From positions 1 to 5,111 of the forward strand of contig CAKSAI010000244.1 in NCBI GenBank assembly GCA_934434905.1: a stretch of DNA of 5,111 bases, written 5' to 3'. Below, piece by piece: positions 1 through 5,111 of this stretch. Each line of letters starts with the position of its first letter. The stretch's first letter is position 1. The notes under the pieces are model-generated. The model did not search any database. It saw only the letters and a list, made by a program, of their open reading frames with translations, and was not told where the DNA came from. The position numbers and the translations under genes were made by a program. Origin of the DNA: an uncultured Lachnospiraceae bacterium (GTDB taxonomy: Bacteria > Bacillota > Clostridia > Lachnospirales > Lachnospiraceae).

Positions 1-2
1 GC

Positions 3-68
3 ATTCAGCTGTTCTTTTTCTTGTATATCGGTGATCGCGCTGTGGTTCCGGGAAACAAGGATACATAG
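3..68 (+). CDS. Possible 3' end of an unidentified upstream gene
   Basis: A reading frame open from the left edge gives 21 residues (beginning IQLFFFLYIGDRAVV and ending NKDT) before a TAG at 66-68. Its codons (ATC, GGT, GAT, CGC, CCG, AAC, AAG) resemble those of the genes downstream, and the first half is hydrophobic, as at the end of a membrane protein. A second + frame is open from position 1 to a TAA at 79-81 and cannot be excluded; its codons look less typical. I recognise no family in either. pgsA or cinA often lie upstream of recA in Firmicutes, but neither fragment clearly matches. No intrinsic terminator is visible between this fragment and the recA promoter. Confidence 0.2.
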   Translation: MQLFFFLYIGDRAVVPGNKDT

Positions 69-99
69 ATTGATTCAGTAAAATATTCCCCAAAAATAG

Positions 100-128
100 T
101 TGACAACCTGACAAAAATGTACTAATAT
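100..128 (+). promoter_or_regulatory. recA promoter, SigA type
   Basis: A perfect -35 box TTGACA (100-105) and a near-perfect -10 box TAATAT (123-128) are separated by exactly 17 nt. The predicted transcription start is near 135, giving a leader of about 37 nt. An A/T-rich stretch (81-99) lies just upstream and could act as an UP element. Such a strong core promoter fits a gene that is held down by a repressor and must be induced quickly. Confidence 0.85.
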
Positions 129-141
129 TATGGAAAGGAAA

Positions 142-155
142 CGAACATAAGTTCG
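142..155. promoter_or_regulatory. LexA (DinR) operator, SOS box of recA
   Basis: The 14-nt site is CGAAC-ATAA-GTTCG, a perfect dyad matching the Gram-positive SOS (Cheo) box consensus CGAAC-N4-GTTYG. It starts about 7 nt downstream of the predicted transcription start and ends just before the Shine-Dalgarno. LexA bound here would block early elongation or promoter clearance. Its presence indicates that recA, and by read-through recX, belongs to the LexA regulon. The identification rests on the site sequence and position; lexA itself is not in the window. Confidence 0.9.
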
Positions 156-171
156 CAAAAGGAGAACAGAC

Positions 172-1281
172 ATGGCAAAAGACGATAAGCTGAGAGAGAA
201 AGCAGACAAGTTAAGAGAAGATAAGATGAGAGCGTTGAACGACGCCATTGCCAAGATAGAGAAGGATTATGGCAAGGGCTCCGTTATGAAGCTGGGGGAT
301 TCCAATGTCAACATGAACGTGGAGACCGTTCCCACGGGATGCTTAAGCCTTGATCTTGCACTGGGGCTGGGCGGAATCCCCAAGGGGAGAATCGTGGAGG
401 TCTATGGACCGGAATCCAGTGGTAAGACCACGGTAGCACTCCACATGGTGGCCGAGGTTCAGAAGCGGGGCGGAATTGCCGGCTTCATCGACGCAGAGCA
501 TGCCCTGGATCCTGTGTATGCCAGGAATATCGGCGTAGATATTGATAATCTATACATATCCCAGCCGGATAACGGGGAGCAGGCATTGGAGATCACAGAA
601 GCGATGGTCCGCTCGGGCGCTGTGGATATCGTGATCGTCGACTCGGTGGCTGCACTGGTGCCGAAGGCGGAGATTGATGGCGACATGGGAGAATCACATG
701 TGGGACTGCAGGCGCGCTTGATGTCCCAGGCATTGCGGAAGCTGACGGCTGTGATCAGCAAGTTTAATTGCATCGTGATCTTCATTAACCAGCTTCGTGA
801 GAAGGTGGGAGTCATGTACGGCAGCCCGGAGGTTACCACCGGCGGGCGCGCGCTGAAGTTCTATGCCTCCATCCGTATGGATGTGCGCAAGATCGAGACG
901 CTGAAGCAGGGCGGGGAAGTAGTGGGTAACCGTACCAGGATCAAGGTAGTCAAGAATAAGATTGCACCGCCCTTCAAGGAGGCGGAATTTGATATTGTAT
1001 TCGGAAAGGGAATCTCCAGAGAGGGCGATATCCTGGATCTGGCTGTCAAGTGTAACGTGATCAATAAGTCCGGCGCCTGGTTCGCATATAACGGCAATAA
1101 GATCGGCCAGGGGCGCGAGAATGCGAAGCAATATCTTGCAGAGAATGAGCTGATCCGGGAGGAGATCGAGGAGAAAGTACGGGAGTTTTATCAGTTGAAT
1201 GGAGTCCCGACAGACGGTTCCAGCACGAAGGATGGTACGGAGGCTGCAGCGGACAGCGGGATGGCCGAAGATCTGGAGTAG
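172..1281 (+). CDS. recA: RecA recombinase
   Basis: RecA is the ATP-dependent DNA strand-exchange protein. It forms filaments on single-stranded DNA, pairs homologous DNA, and acts as co-protease for LexA self-cleavage. Visible landmarks are the Walker A motif GPESSGKT (residues 79-86), the catalytic glutamate in DAEHALDP (E109, equivalent to E. coli E96), Walker B with D157 in VDIVIVDS, the L1 region (about 168-178, with GDMGESH), L2 (about 207-222) leading into GGRALKFYAS, and an acidic C-terminal tail (about 350-369). At 369 residues it is somewhat long. The Walker lysine is K85 against K72 in E. coli, so the excess includes about 13 N-terminal residues rich in Asp, Lys and Arg with a repeated DKLRE unit. 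The start is supported by AAAAGGAG at 157-164, 7 nt before ATG, directly after the LexA box. An in-frame ATG at 226 would give a more usual 351 residues but lacks a good ribosome site. No terminator precedes recX. Confidence 0.98.
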   Translation: MAKDDKLREKADKLREDKMRALNDAIAKIEKDYGKGSVMKLGDSNVNMNVETVPTGCLSLDLALGLGGIPKGRIVEVYGPESSGKTTVALHMVAEVQKRGGIAGFIDAEHALDPVYARNIGVDIDNLYISQPDNGEQALEITEAMVRSGAVDIVIVDSVAALVPKAEIDGDMGESHVGLQARLMSQALRKLTAVISKFNCIVIFINQLREKVGVMYGSPEVTTGGRALKFYASIRMDVRKIETLKQGGEVVGNRTRIKVVKNKIAPPFKEAEFDIVFGKGISREGDILDLAVKCNVINKSGAWFAYNGNKIGQGRENAKQYLAENELIREEIEEKVREFYQLNGVPTDGSSTKDGTEAAADSGMAEDLE

Positions 1282-1331
1282 GACAGCGGAAGAATCATGT
1301 CAGGTATACAGAAGGAGCAGTGTGACAGAAG

Positions 1332-1925
1332 ATGATAATTACACAGATGGATTCATTCGGAAAAGATAAGCTGCTTATAACCCTGGATGAAGAGATCTCC
1401 TTCTGCCTGTATCAGAAGGAAGTGCATCACCTGCAGTTGGAGCCGGGCGCAGAGCTTACTGATACACTCTATCAGGAGATCCGAAAGGAGATCCTGATTC
1501 CCCGTGCAAGAAAGCGCACCATGTATCTCTTAGAGAAGATGGATCGCACCGAGGCTCAACTGCGGGAGAAGCTTAGGCAGGGACGTTACCCGGAGGATAT
1601 CATAGAGAATGCCATCGCTTATGTGAAGGGCTTTCATTATGTGGATGATCTTCGTTATGCCGAAAGCTACGTGCGCTGTTATAGCCAGAGCAAGAGCCGC
1701 CGTCGCCTGTACCAGGAGCTTGTAGGGAAGGGAGTCCCAAGAGATCTGATAGAGCAGGCTTTGGAAGAAGAATACGAGACGGAAGACGAGTCTGCGAAGA
1801 TTGTCCGTTGGCTGGAGAAGAAGCACTACAGCGCTGAAGAGGCCGACCCGAAACAAAGACAGCGTATGTACCAGTTCCTTCTTCGCAAGGGCTTTCGCTC
1901 CGGGGATGTTCTAAGATTACTCTGA
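1332..1925 (+). CDS. recX: RecX, regulatory protein for RecA
   Basis: RecX proteins bind RecA filaments and limit their extension and ATPase activity. Here 197 residues are predicted, between the E. coli (166) and B. subtilis (264) forms. After an N-terminal part (1-60, beginning MIITQMDSFG) come helical repeats of the RecX type: about 63-105 with LLEKMDRTEAQLREKLRQ, 106-148 with DDLRYAESYV and then LYQELVGKGVP, and 152-197 with MYQFLLRKGF. The second has the family pattern of an F/R-Y-A segment followed by a basic stretch (SKSRRRL). It follows recA by 50 nt without a terminator and so is probably cotranscribed under LexA control. The ATG at 1332 is the earliest in-frame start, because an in-frame TGA lies at 1323-1325. 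The nearest good Shine-Dalgarno (AAGGAG, 1312-1317) is 14 nt away, which is long. A second in-frame ATG lies at 1347, but the sequence before it looks like a normal RecX N-terminus. Confidence 0.93.
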   Translation: MIITQMDSFGKDKLLITLDEEISFCLYQKEVHHLQLEPGAELTDTLYQEIRKEILIPRARKRTMYLLEKMDRTEAQLREKLRQGRYPEDIIENAIAYVKGFHYVDDLRYAESYVRCYSQSKSRRRLYQELVGKGVPRDLIEQALEEEYETEDESAKIVRWLEKKHYSAEEADPKQRQRMYQFLLRKGFRSGDVLRLL

Positions 1926-1937
1926 ATCGTTATGTCT

Positions 1938-2053
1938 GTTATTATTCATGGTAACTGTTTTGTACAATAATGCTTGACATAATTCCTAAAAAAGTATACA
2001 ATCTATTATGTTGTTATTCATGTAAAAACAGACAGTTTTGTTATATGTACAAT
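1938..2053. repeat. Imperfect direct repeats flanking the rny promoter
   Basis: Three short elements occur in the same order on both sides of the rny core promoter. The first is GTTATTATTCATG (1938-1950) and GTTGTTATTCATG (2010-2022), matching at 12 of 13 positions. The second is CTGTTTTG (1955-1962) and CAGTTTTG (2033-2040). The third is TGTACAAT (1961-1968 and 2046-2053). The downstream copy has extra bases between the elements. This could be a diverged duplication, a pair of protein-binding sites, or chance similarity in A/T-rich sequence. The rest of the gap between recX and rny contains no terminator and no convincing small gene. Confidence 0.35.
1974..2002 (+). promoter_or_regulatory. 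rny promoter, SigA type
   Basis: A perfect TTGACA (1974-1979) is followed after 17 nt by TACAAT (1997-2002). The predicted start is near 2009, leaving an untranslated leader of about 70 nt. The promoter begins 49 nt after the recX stop, so rny can be expressed independently of the SOS-controlled recA promoter, although no terminator prevents read-through from recX. Confidence 0.8.
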
Positions 2054-2065
2054 GAAAATTAAATA

Positions 2066-2078
2066 AGGAGGTGCTCCT
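2066..2078 (+). promoter_or_regulatory. Self-complementary ribosome binding site of rny
   Basis: The Shine-Dalgarno AGGAGG (2066-2071) is a full consensus site 7 nt before the GTG start at 2079. Its first five bases, AGGAG (2066-2070), are perfectly complementary to CTCCT (2074-2078), which lies between it and the start codon, with a 3-nt GTG loop. Folded, this hides the ribosome site directly against the start codon. The pairing is seen in the sequence; a regulatory effect is inference, since a 5-bp stem could also be opened easily by ribosomes. Confidence 0.45.
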
Positions 2079-3632
2079 GTGCAAGGAATTACTATCGCTA
2101 TCACAGCAGTTGTCACTTTGCTGATCGCTATTCCTGTAACCTACTTCATCACCGTTGCATATCGCAAGAAGGTGTCGGAAGCCAAGATAGGAAGTGCGGA
2201 AGATAAGGCAAGAGAGATCATTGACGAGGCTGTGAAAGCTGCAGAAACAAAAAAGCGTGAGTCGATGCTTGAGATCAAGGAAGAATCGATTCGTGCGAAG
2301 AATGATCTTGACAAGGAAATCAGAGAAAGAAGAAATGAGATTCAACGGAACGAACGCCGTATGGTTCAGAAGGAAGAGAATCTGGATCGGAAGTTAGAGG
2401 CGATCGAGAAGAGAGAGGCGAGTTTTGCAGCCAAAGAAGAGGACATGAACAAGAAAAGGGCAGAGGTTGCGAAGCTGCACGAAGAACGTGTACAGGAACT
2501 GGAGAGAATCTCTGGGTTAACCTCTGAACAGGCAAAAGAATATTTGTTGAAGACCATTGAAGACGATGTAAAACTTGATACTGCAAAATTAATCAAAGAA
2601 ATGGAACACAAAGCCAAAGAGGAAGCTGGTAAAAAGGCGAAAGAATACGTGGTTACGGCGATACAGAAATGTGCGGCTGACCATGTGGCAGAGACTACGA
2701 TTTCCGTAGTTCAGCTTCCAAGCGATGAAATGAAAGGACGCATTATCGGAAGGGAAGGAAGAAATATCCGGACACTTGAGACGATGACTGGTGTGGATCT
2801 GATCATTGATGATACACCGGAAGCAGTTATCTTATCCGGTTTTGACCCAATCCGACGAGAAGTAGCCCGCATTGCATTAGAGAAATTGATTGTGGATGGT
2901 CGTATTCATCCGGCAAGAATCGAAGAAATGGTGGAAAAGGCGCAAAAAGAAGTAGAAACCATGATTCGGGAAGAAGGAGAGGCTGCCACCCTGGAGGTGG
3001 GAGTGCATGGAATACATCCGGAGCTTGTCCGTCTGTTAGGAAAGATGAAATTCCGAACAAGTTATGGACAGAATGCTCTGAAGCATTCGATTGAAGTTGC
3101 CCAATTATCAGGCCTTCTGGCTGCTGAGGTTGGTGTCGACGTTAGAGTTGCGAAAAGAGCCGGTCTGTTGCATGATATCGGGAAATCCGTAGATCATGAA
3201 ATGGAAGGATCACATATTCAGATTGGTGTGGATCTATGCCGCAAGTACAAGGAATCACCGATCGTGATTAATGCAGTAGAAGCACATCACGGAGATGTAG
3301 AGCCATCGTCCCTGATCGCATGTCTGGTGCAGGCAGCAGATGCAATCTCGGCTGCACGTCCGGGTGCAAGAAGAGAGACGCTGGAAACATATTCGAACAG
3401 ATTAAAGCAGTTGGAAGATATTACAAACTCTTTCAAGGGTGTAGACAAGTCTTTTGCTATTCAGGCAGGTAGGGAGATTCGGATCATGGTGGTTCCGGAG
3501 CAGGTCAGCGATGCGGACATGGTATTGCTGGCTCGTGATATCTCGAAGCAGATCGAGTCGGAACTGGAATATCCAGGACAGATTAAAGTTAATGTTATTC
3601 GTGAATCCCGTGTCGTTGACTACGCAAAGTAA
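2079..3632 (+). CDS. rny: Ribonuclease Y
   Basis: RNase Y is the membrane-anchored endoribonuclease that starts decay of many mRNAs in Firmicutes and associates with degradosome-like partners. The 517 residues match the usual length of about 520. In order: an N-terminal membrane helix (about 4-25); a long charged coiled coil (about 30-195); a KH RNA-binding domain with GRIIGREGRNIR at 220-231 and DDTPEAVILSGFDPIRRE after it; and an HD phosphohydrolase domain with H336 (LKHSIEV), the metal-binding H365-D366 pair in LLHDIGK, HH at 403-404 in EAHHGD, and D421 in QAADAIS. The C-terminus (from about 457, KSFAIQAGREIRIMV, to the end, VVDYAK) is typical. The start is GTG at 2079, supported by AGGAGG 7 nt upstream and by the membrane helix beginning at once. 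It has its own promoter and a strong terminator. Codon choice (many GAA, AAA, ATT) differs from recA and the Nudix gene, which prefer GAG and AAG. Confidence 0.97.
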   Translation: MQGITIAITAVVTLLIAIPVTYFITVAYRKKVSEAKIGSAEDKAREIIDEAVKAAETKKRESMLEIKEESIRAKNDLDKEIRERRNEIQRNERRMVQKEENLDRKLEAIEKREASFAAKEEDMNKKRAEVAKLHEERVQELERISGLTSEQAKEYLLKTIEDDVKLDTAKLIKEMEHKAKEEAGKKAKEYVVTAIQKCAADHVAETTISVVQLPSDEMKGRIIGREGRNIRTLETMTGVDLIIDDTPEAVILSGFDPIRREVARIALEKLIVDGRIHPARIEEMVEKAQKEVETMIREEGEAATLEVGVHGIHPELVRLLGKMKFRTSYGQNALKHSIEVAQLSGLLAAEVGVDVRVAKRAGLLHDIGKSVDHEMEGSHIQIGVDLCRKYKESPIVINAVEAHHGDVEPSSLIACLVQAADAISAARPGARRETLETYSNRLKQLEDITNSFKGVDKSFAIQAGREIRIMVVPEQVSDADMVLLARDISKQIESELEYPGQIKVNVIRESRVVDYAK

Positions 3633-3655
3633 TAGCGCGTTGATTAGGAACAAAG

Positions 3656-3686
3656 AAAAGAGATTGTGCAAACAATCTCTTTTTTT
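3656..3686 (+). terminator. Intrinsic terminator after rny
   Basis: A perfect 9-bp stem, AGAGATTGT (3659-3667) with ACAATCTCT (3672-3680), closes on a GCAA tetraloop of the stable GNRA class and is followed by an unbroken run of T to 3686. Three A bases upstream (3656-3658) can extend the pairing into the T run. It starts 24 nt after the rny stop and separates rny from the Nudix gene. Confidence 0.93.
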
Positions 3687-3772
3687 CGTGGCGGTGTTCA
3701 TTAACGTAGCGACGCGGAGTTCGGGTTTTCTATATTCAGGTTTGGGAAAACAATCGTAGAAGGGAGAAAGAT

Positions 3773-4327
3773 ATGGAAGCAATCAAGAGAATCAAACGGG
3801 AATTAAAGTATAAGGGCGCAATCGTTGATTTTTATGCGGACACCATGCAGTTGCCGGACGGCAAGACGGCGGTGTGGGATTACATCGAGCACAGGAAGGG
3901 CGCTGCTGCAGCGCTGGCAGTGCTGCCTGACGGCAAGCTGCTGATGGTGAAGCAGTACCGGAATGCACTGGAACGGTACACGCTGGAGATTCCGGCCGGG
4001 GCCAGGGACAGTAAGGAGGAGCCGTATGAGGTGTGCGCCGCCAGGGAGCTTGAGGAGGAAACCGGCTATCGCTGTGGCAGCCTGGAGCATTTGATCTCTA
4101 TCCGTACAACAGTGGCCGTCTGTAATGAGCGCATAGAGGTGTTTGTGGCCAGAGACTTGGAGCCCACACGCCAACACCTGGATCCGGATGAATATGTGGA
4201 GCTGGAGGCGCATTCCTTAGAGCAACTGTGTCAGTGGATCTACCAGGGGAAAATTCAGGATTCGAAGACGGTTGCAGCCATTATGGCCTACAGGAATATG
4301 GTTGATATGGAGAAAGCGTCAGTCTGA
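3773..4327 (+). CDS. nudF: Nudix hydrolase, probable ADP-ribose pyrophosphatase (NudF/YqkG type)
   Basis: The 184-residue protein matches the length and layout of bacterial ADP-ribose pyrophosphatases, which hydrolyse ADP-ribose to AMP and ribose 5-phosphate with Mg2+ in the cytoplasm. The N-terminal beta region (about 12-62, ending LLMVKQYRNALERYTLEIPAG) fits this subfamily. The Nudix box runs from G76 to Y99 and contains RELEEETGY (91-99), with R91, E92, E95 and E96 as expected. There is one extra residue between G76 and the first box glutamate (E83) compared with the GX5EX7REUXEEXGU pattern. Substrate is inferred from family resemblance, not proven. The ATG follows AGGGAG (3761-3766) by 6 nt. 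I see no convincing promoter in the 85 nt between the rny terminator and this gene, though one is expected. No terminator separates it from the SpoIIM-like gene, so the two are probably cotranscribed. Confidence 0.9.
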   Translation: MEAIKRIKRELKYKGAIVDFYADTMQLPDGKTAVWDYIEHRKGAAAALAVLPDGKLLMVKQYRNALERYTLEIPAGARDSKEEPYEVCAARELEEETGYRCGSLEHLISIRTTVAVCNERIEVFVARDLEPTRQHLDPDEYVELEAHSLEQLCQWIYQGKIQDSKTVAAIMAYRNMVDMEKASV

Positions 4328-4416
4328 CTGTCATGGAGATTTCCGGGGAATGAATGGGACATCACCTGCATAGGATGAAGGGAAGGCAGCAACAGGCCGG
4401 AAAGGTGCAGGTGGAC

Positions 4417-5055
4417 ATGAGGCAGCGTATAAGAGAATATTGGAAAATAAGAAAGCAGAGGAAGAGCGGCATTGAACGGCCGGGCGTCATACGGTACATG
4501 CGCCTGGCCGTACTTTTCTGCTTTGTTTTAGGAATCATAGGGGCGAACATTGTGGATAAGAGTAAAATGAGTGGTTTTGGTCTCTGGAATTCCTATTTTA
4601 TTGAGAAGTTTAAATATGCTCGCATAAGGCCAGGGGAATTGTTTTATTATATCCTGGAGCAACGGTTGCCGATGATGCTGTTTTTACTGCTGTTGTCTGC
4701 CACCGGCTGGGGGCTTTGGGCCGGCGGCGCTTTTTTGGCCTGGCAGGGGTTTGCGGCCGGATTTCTCATGGCGGCATCGGTTGTGGCCTACGGGGCGAAG
4801 GGAATTCTGTTGATGGGAACGGCATTCTTTCCGCAATATCTGCTGTATATCCCGGCATACATTTCGTGCATCTATCTGGCGGTGTTTTTTCGAGACAGGA
4901 TCAAGGCCAAGGGAGGAAGCGGGATGGCGCACGGGAGAGAATATTTCCTGTTCCTGGCAATCTGTTTGTTGTTTCTGGGGATATATATTACAGGAATTTT
5001 ACTGGAAAGTTATGTAAATCCATTTTTTCTCAAAAAAATCTTAAAAATTTTTTGA
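4417..5055 (+). CDS. spoIIM: SpoIIM-like membrane protein (stage II sporulation protein M family)
   Basis: From ATG 4417 the product is 212 residues, close to the 214 of B. subtilis SpoIIM, part of the SpoIIDMP complex that remodels septal peptidoglycan during forespore engulfment. A short basic N-terminus (MRQRIREYWKIRKQRK) precedes about five hydrophobic segments at roughly 29-45, 84-99, 101-124, 129-157 and 176-196, with a loop after segment one. The FFPQYLLYIPAY segment and the C-terminal ESYVNP motif fit the SpoIIM/DUF95 family as I remember it. Position after a nudF-like gene supports the call, since nudF and spoIIM are also neighbours in B. subtilis. Starts: ATG 4354 opens the same frame and gives 233 residues, but the extra 21 residues (GHHLHRMKGRQQQ...) look unconserved and the nearby GGGGA is only 4 nt away. 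ATG 4417 has AAAGGTG (4401-4407) 9 nt upstream. The family call is fairly secure; a true sporulation role is inferred. Confidence 0.8.
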   Translation: MRQRIREYWKIRKQRKSGIERPGVIRYMRLAVLFCFVLGIIGANIVDKSKMSGFGLWNSYFIEKFKYARIRPGELFYYILEQRLPMMLFLLLLSATGWGLWAGGAFLAWQGFAAGFLMAASVVAYGAKGILLMGTAFFPQYLLYIPAYISCIYLAVFFRDRIKAKGGSGMAHGREYFLFLAICLLFLGIYITGILLESYVNPFFLKKILKIF

Positions 5056-5082
5056 CATGATTTTTACAATATCTGGTATTGG
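5052..5082 (+). promoter_or_regulatory. Possible promoter of the next gene, outside the window
   Basis: A perfect TTGACA (5052-5057) overlaps the spoIIM stop codon and is preceded by an A/T-rich stretch (5022-5050) placed like an UP element. No good -10 box lies at 17 nt. The best option is TATTGG at 5077-5082, preceded by TG in extended -10 position, but the spacer is then 19 nt. TACAAT at 5065-5070 is a better -10 but sits only 7 nt from TTGACA. The 56 nt after spoIIM show no start codon with a ribosome site; in B. subtilis the nearby gene is xerD, so a recombinase gene could follow. Confidence 0.25.
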
Positions 5083-5111
5083 TCGAAAACCGGGCTGGCG
5101 ATATCTTGTAG

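Noticed and set aside
459..1131. Minus-strand open frames across recA (459-839, 694-1131, 861-1097)
   Set aside because: They are antisense to a gene with every RecA motif, overlap each other, and show no family resemblance or ribosome sites.
1251..1289. Direct repeat GGACAGCGG around the recA stop (1251-1259 and 1281-1289)
   Set aside because: Nine matching bases 30 nt apart, one copy in coding sequence, are too little to distinguish from chance.
1961..1968. TGTACAAT upstream of TTGACA as a second rny -10 box
   Set aside because: No acceptable -35 lies 16-18 nt upstream (TATTAT at 17 nt), and the TG is not in true extended -10 position.
1986..2345. Minus-strand open frame over the rny promoter and 5' end
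   Set aside because: It is antisense to the RNase Y coding region and its promoter, is low in complexity (Ser, Phe, Asn rich), and resembles no known protein.
3454..3759. Plus-strand 101-residue frame over the end of rny and its terminator
   Set aside because: It runs through the rny terminator hairpin, overlaps the conserved RNase Y C-terminus in another frame, and has no credible ribosome site.
5030..5055. Inverted repeat TCAAAAAA / TTTTTTGA as a terminator for spoIIM
   Set aside because: The 8-bp stem is almost all A-T with a 10-nt loop and no G/C core, it includes the stop codon, and no T run follows directly. It is better explained by the A/T tracts.
4716..5060. Plus-strand 114-residue frame inside the SpoIIM-like gene
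   Set aside because: The overlapping frame gives five hydrophobic segments and the family's C-terminal motif, while this one gives Gly/Arg-rich sequence without recognisable features.
1..5111. CRISPR array, tRNA/rRNA genes, insertion sequences, att sites, riboswitches
   Set aside because: I saw no regularly spaced repeats, no cloverleaf or rRNA sequence, no transposase or terminal inverted repeats, and no leader long enough for a known riboswitch.

Overview
The window is a chromosomal housekeeping segment of a low-to-mid GC, spore-forming Firmicute. It most resembles Clostridia, probably Lachnospiraceae. The placement is inference from the SigA-type promoters (TTGACA-N17-TAATAT and TTGACA-N17-TACAAT), strong AGGAGG-type ribosome binding sites, a Gram-positive LexA box (CGAAC-N4-GTTCG), an RNase Y gene and a SpoIIM-like sporulation gene. 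All recognisable genes lie on the + strand.

Layout. Positions 1-99 probably hold the last codons of an unidentified upstream gene, then spacer. Positions 100-171 are the recA control region: a near-consensus promoter, a perfect palindromic LexA operator just downstream of the predicted transcription start, and a good Shine-Dalgarno. recA (172-1281) is followed after 50 nt, with no terminator, by recX (1332-1925), a modulator of RecA filaments. The 153-nt gap from 1926 to 2078 carries a second near-consensus promoter flanked by two imperfect repeat copies, and a Shine-Dalgarno inside a small inverted repeat. rny (2079-3632) encodes RNase Y and ends at a clear intrinsic terminator (3656-3686). 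Next come a Nudix ADP-ribose pyrophosphatase of the NudF/YqkG type (3773-4327) and a five-helix membrane protein of the SpoIIM family (best start 4417, end 5055). The last 56 nt lie upstream of a gene outside the window and contain a possible promoter preceded by A/T tracts at roughly helical spacing.

How the genes work together. recA and recX form an SOS-controlled recombination/repair unit: LexA cleavage stimulated by RecA filaments relieves repression, and RecX tempers the filament. No terminator separates recX from rny, so read-through is possible, but rny has its own promoter for constitutive expression of the main mRNA-decay endonuclease. The Nudix and SpoIIM genes probably form a second unit. 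From memory, Bacillus subtilis also has nudF near spoIIM and xerD, which supports the SpoIIM call.

Assessment. I found no CRISPR array, mobile element, RNA gene or new multi-gene system. The points worth a second look are small: the self-complementary ribosome binding site of rny, repeats flanking its promoter, an N-terminal RecA extension built from a short repeated unit, an odd start context for recX, rny codon use unlike its neighbours, and A/T tracts at the right edge.
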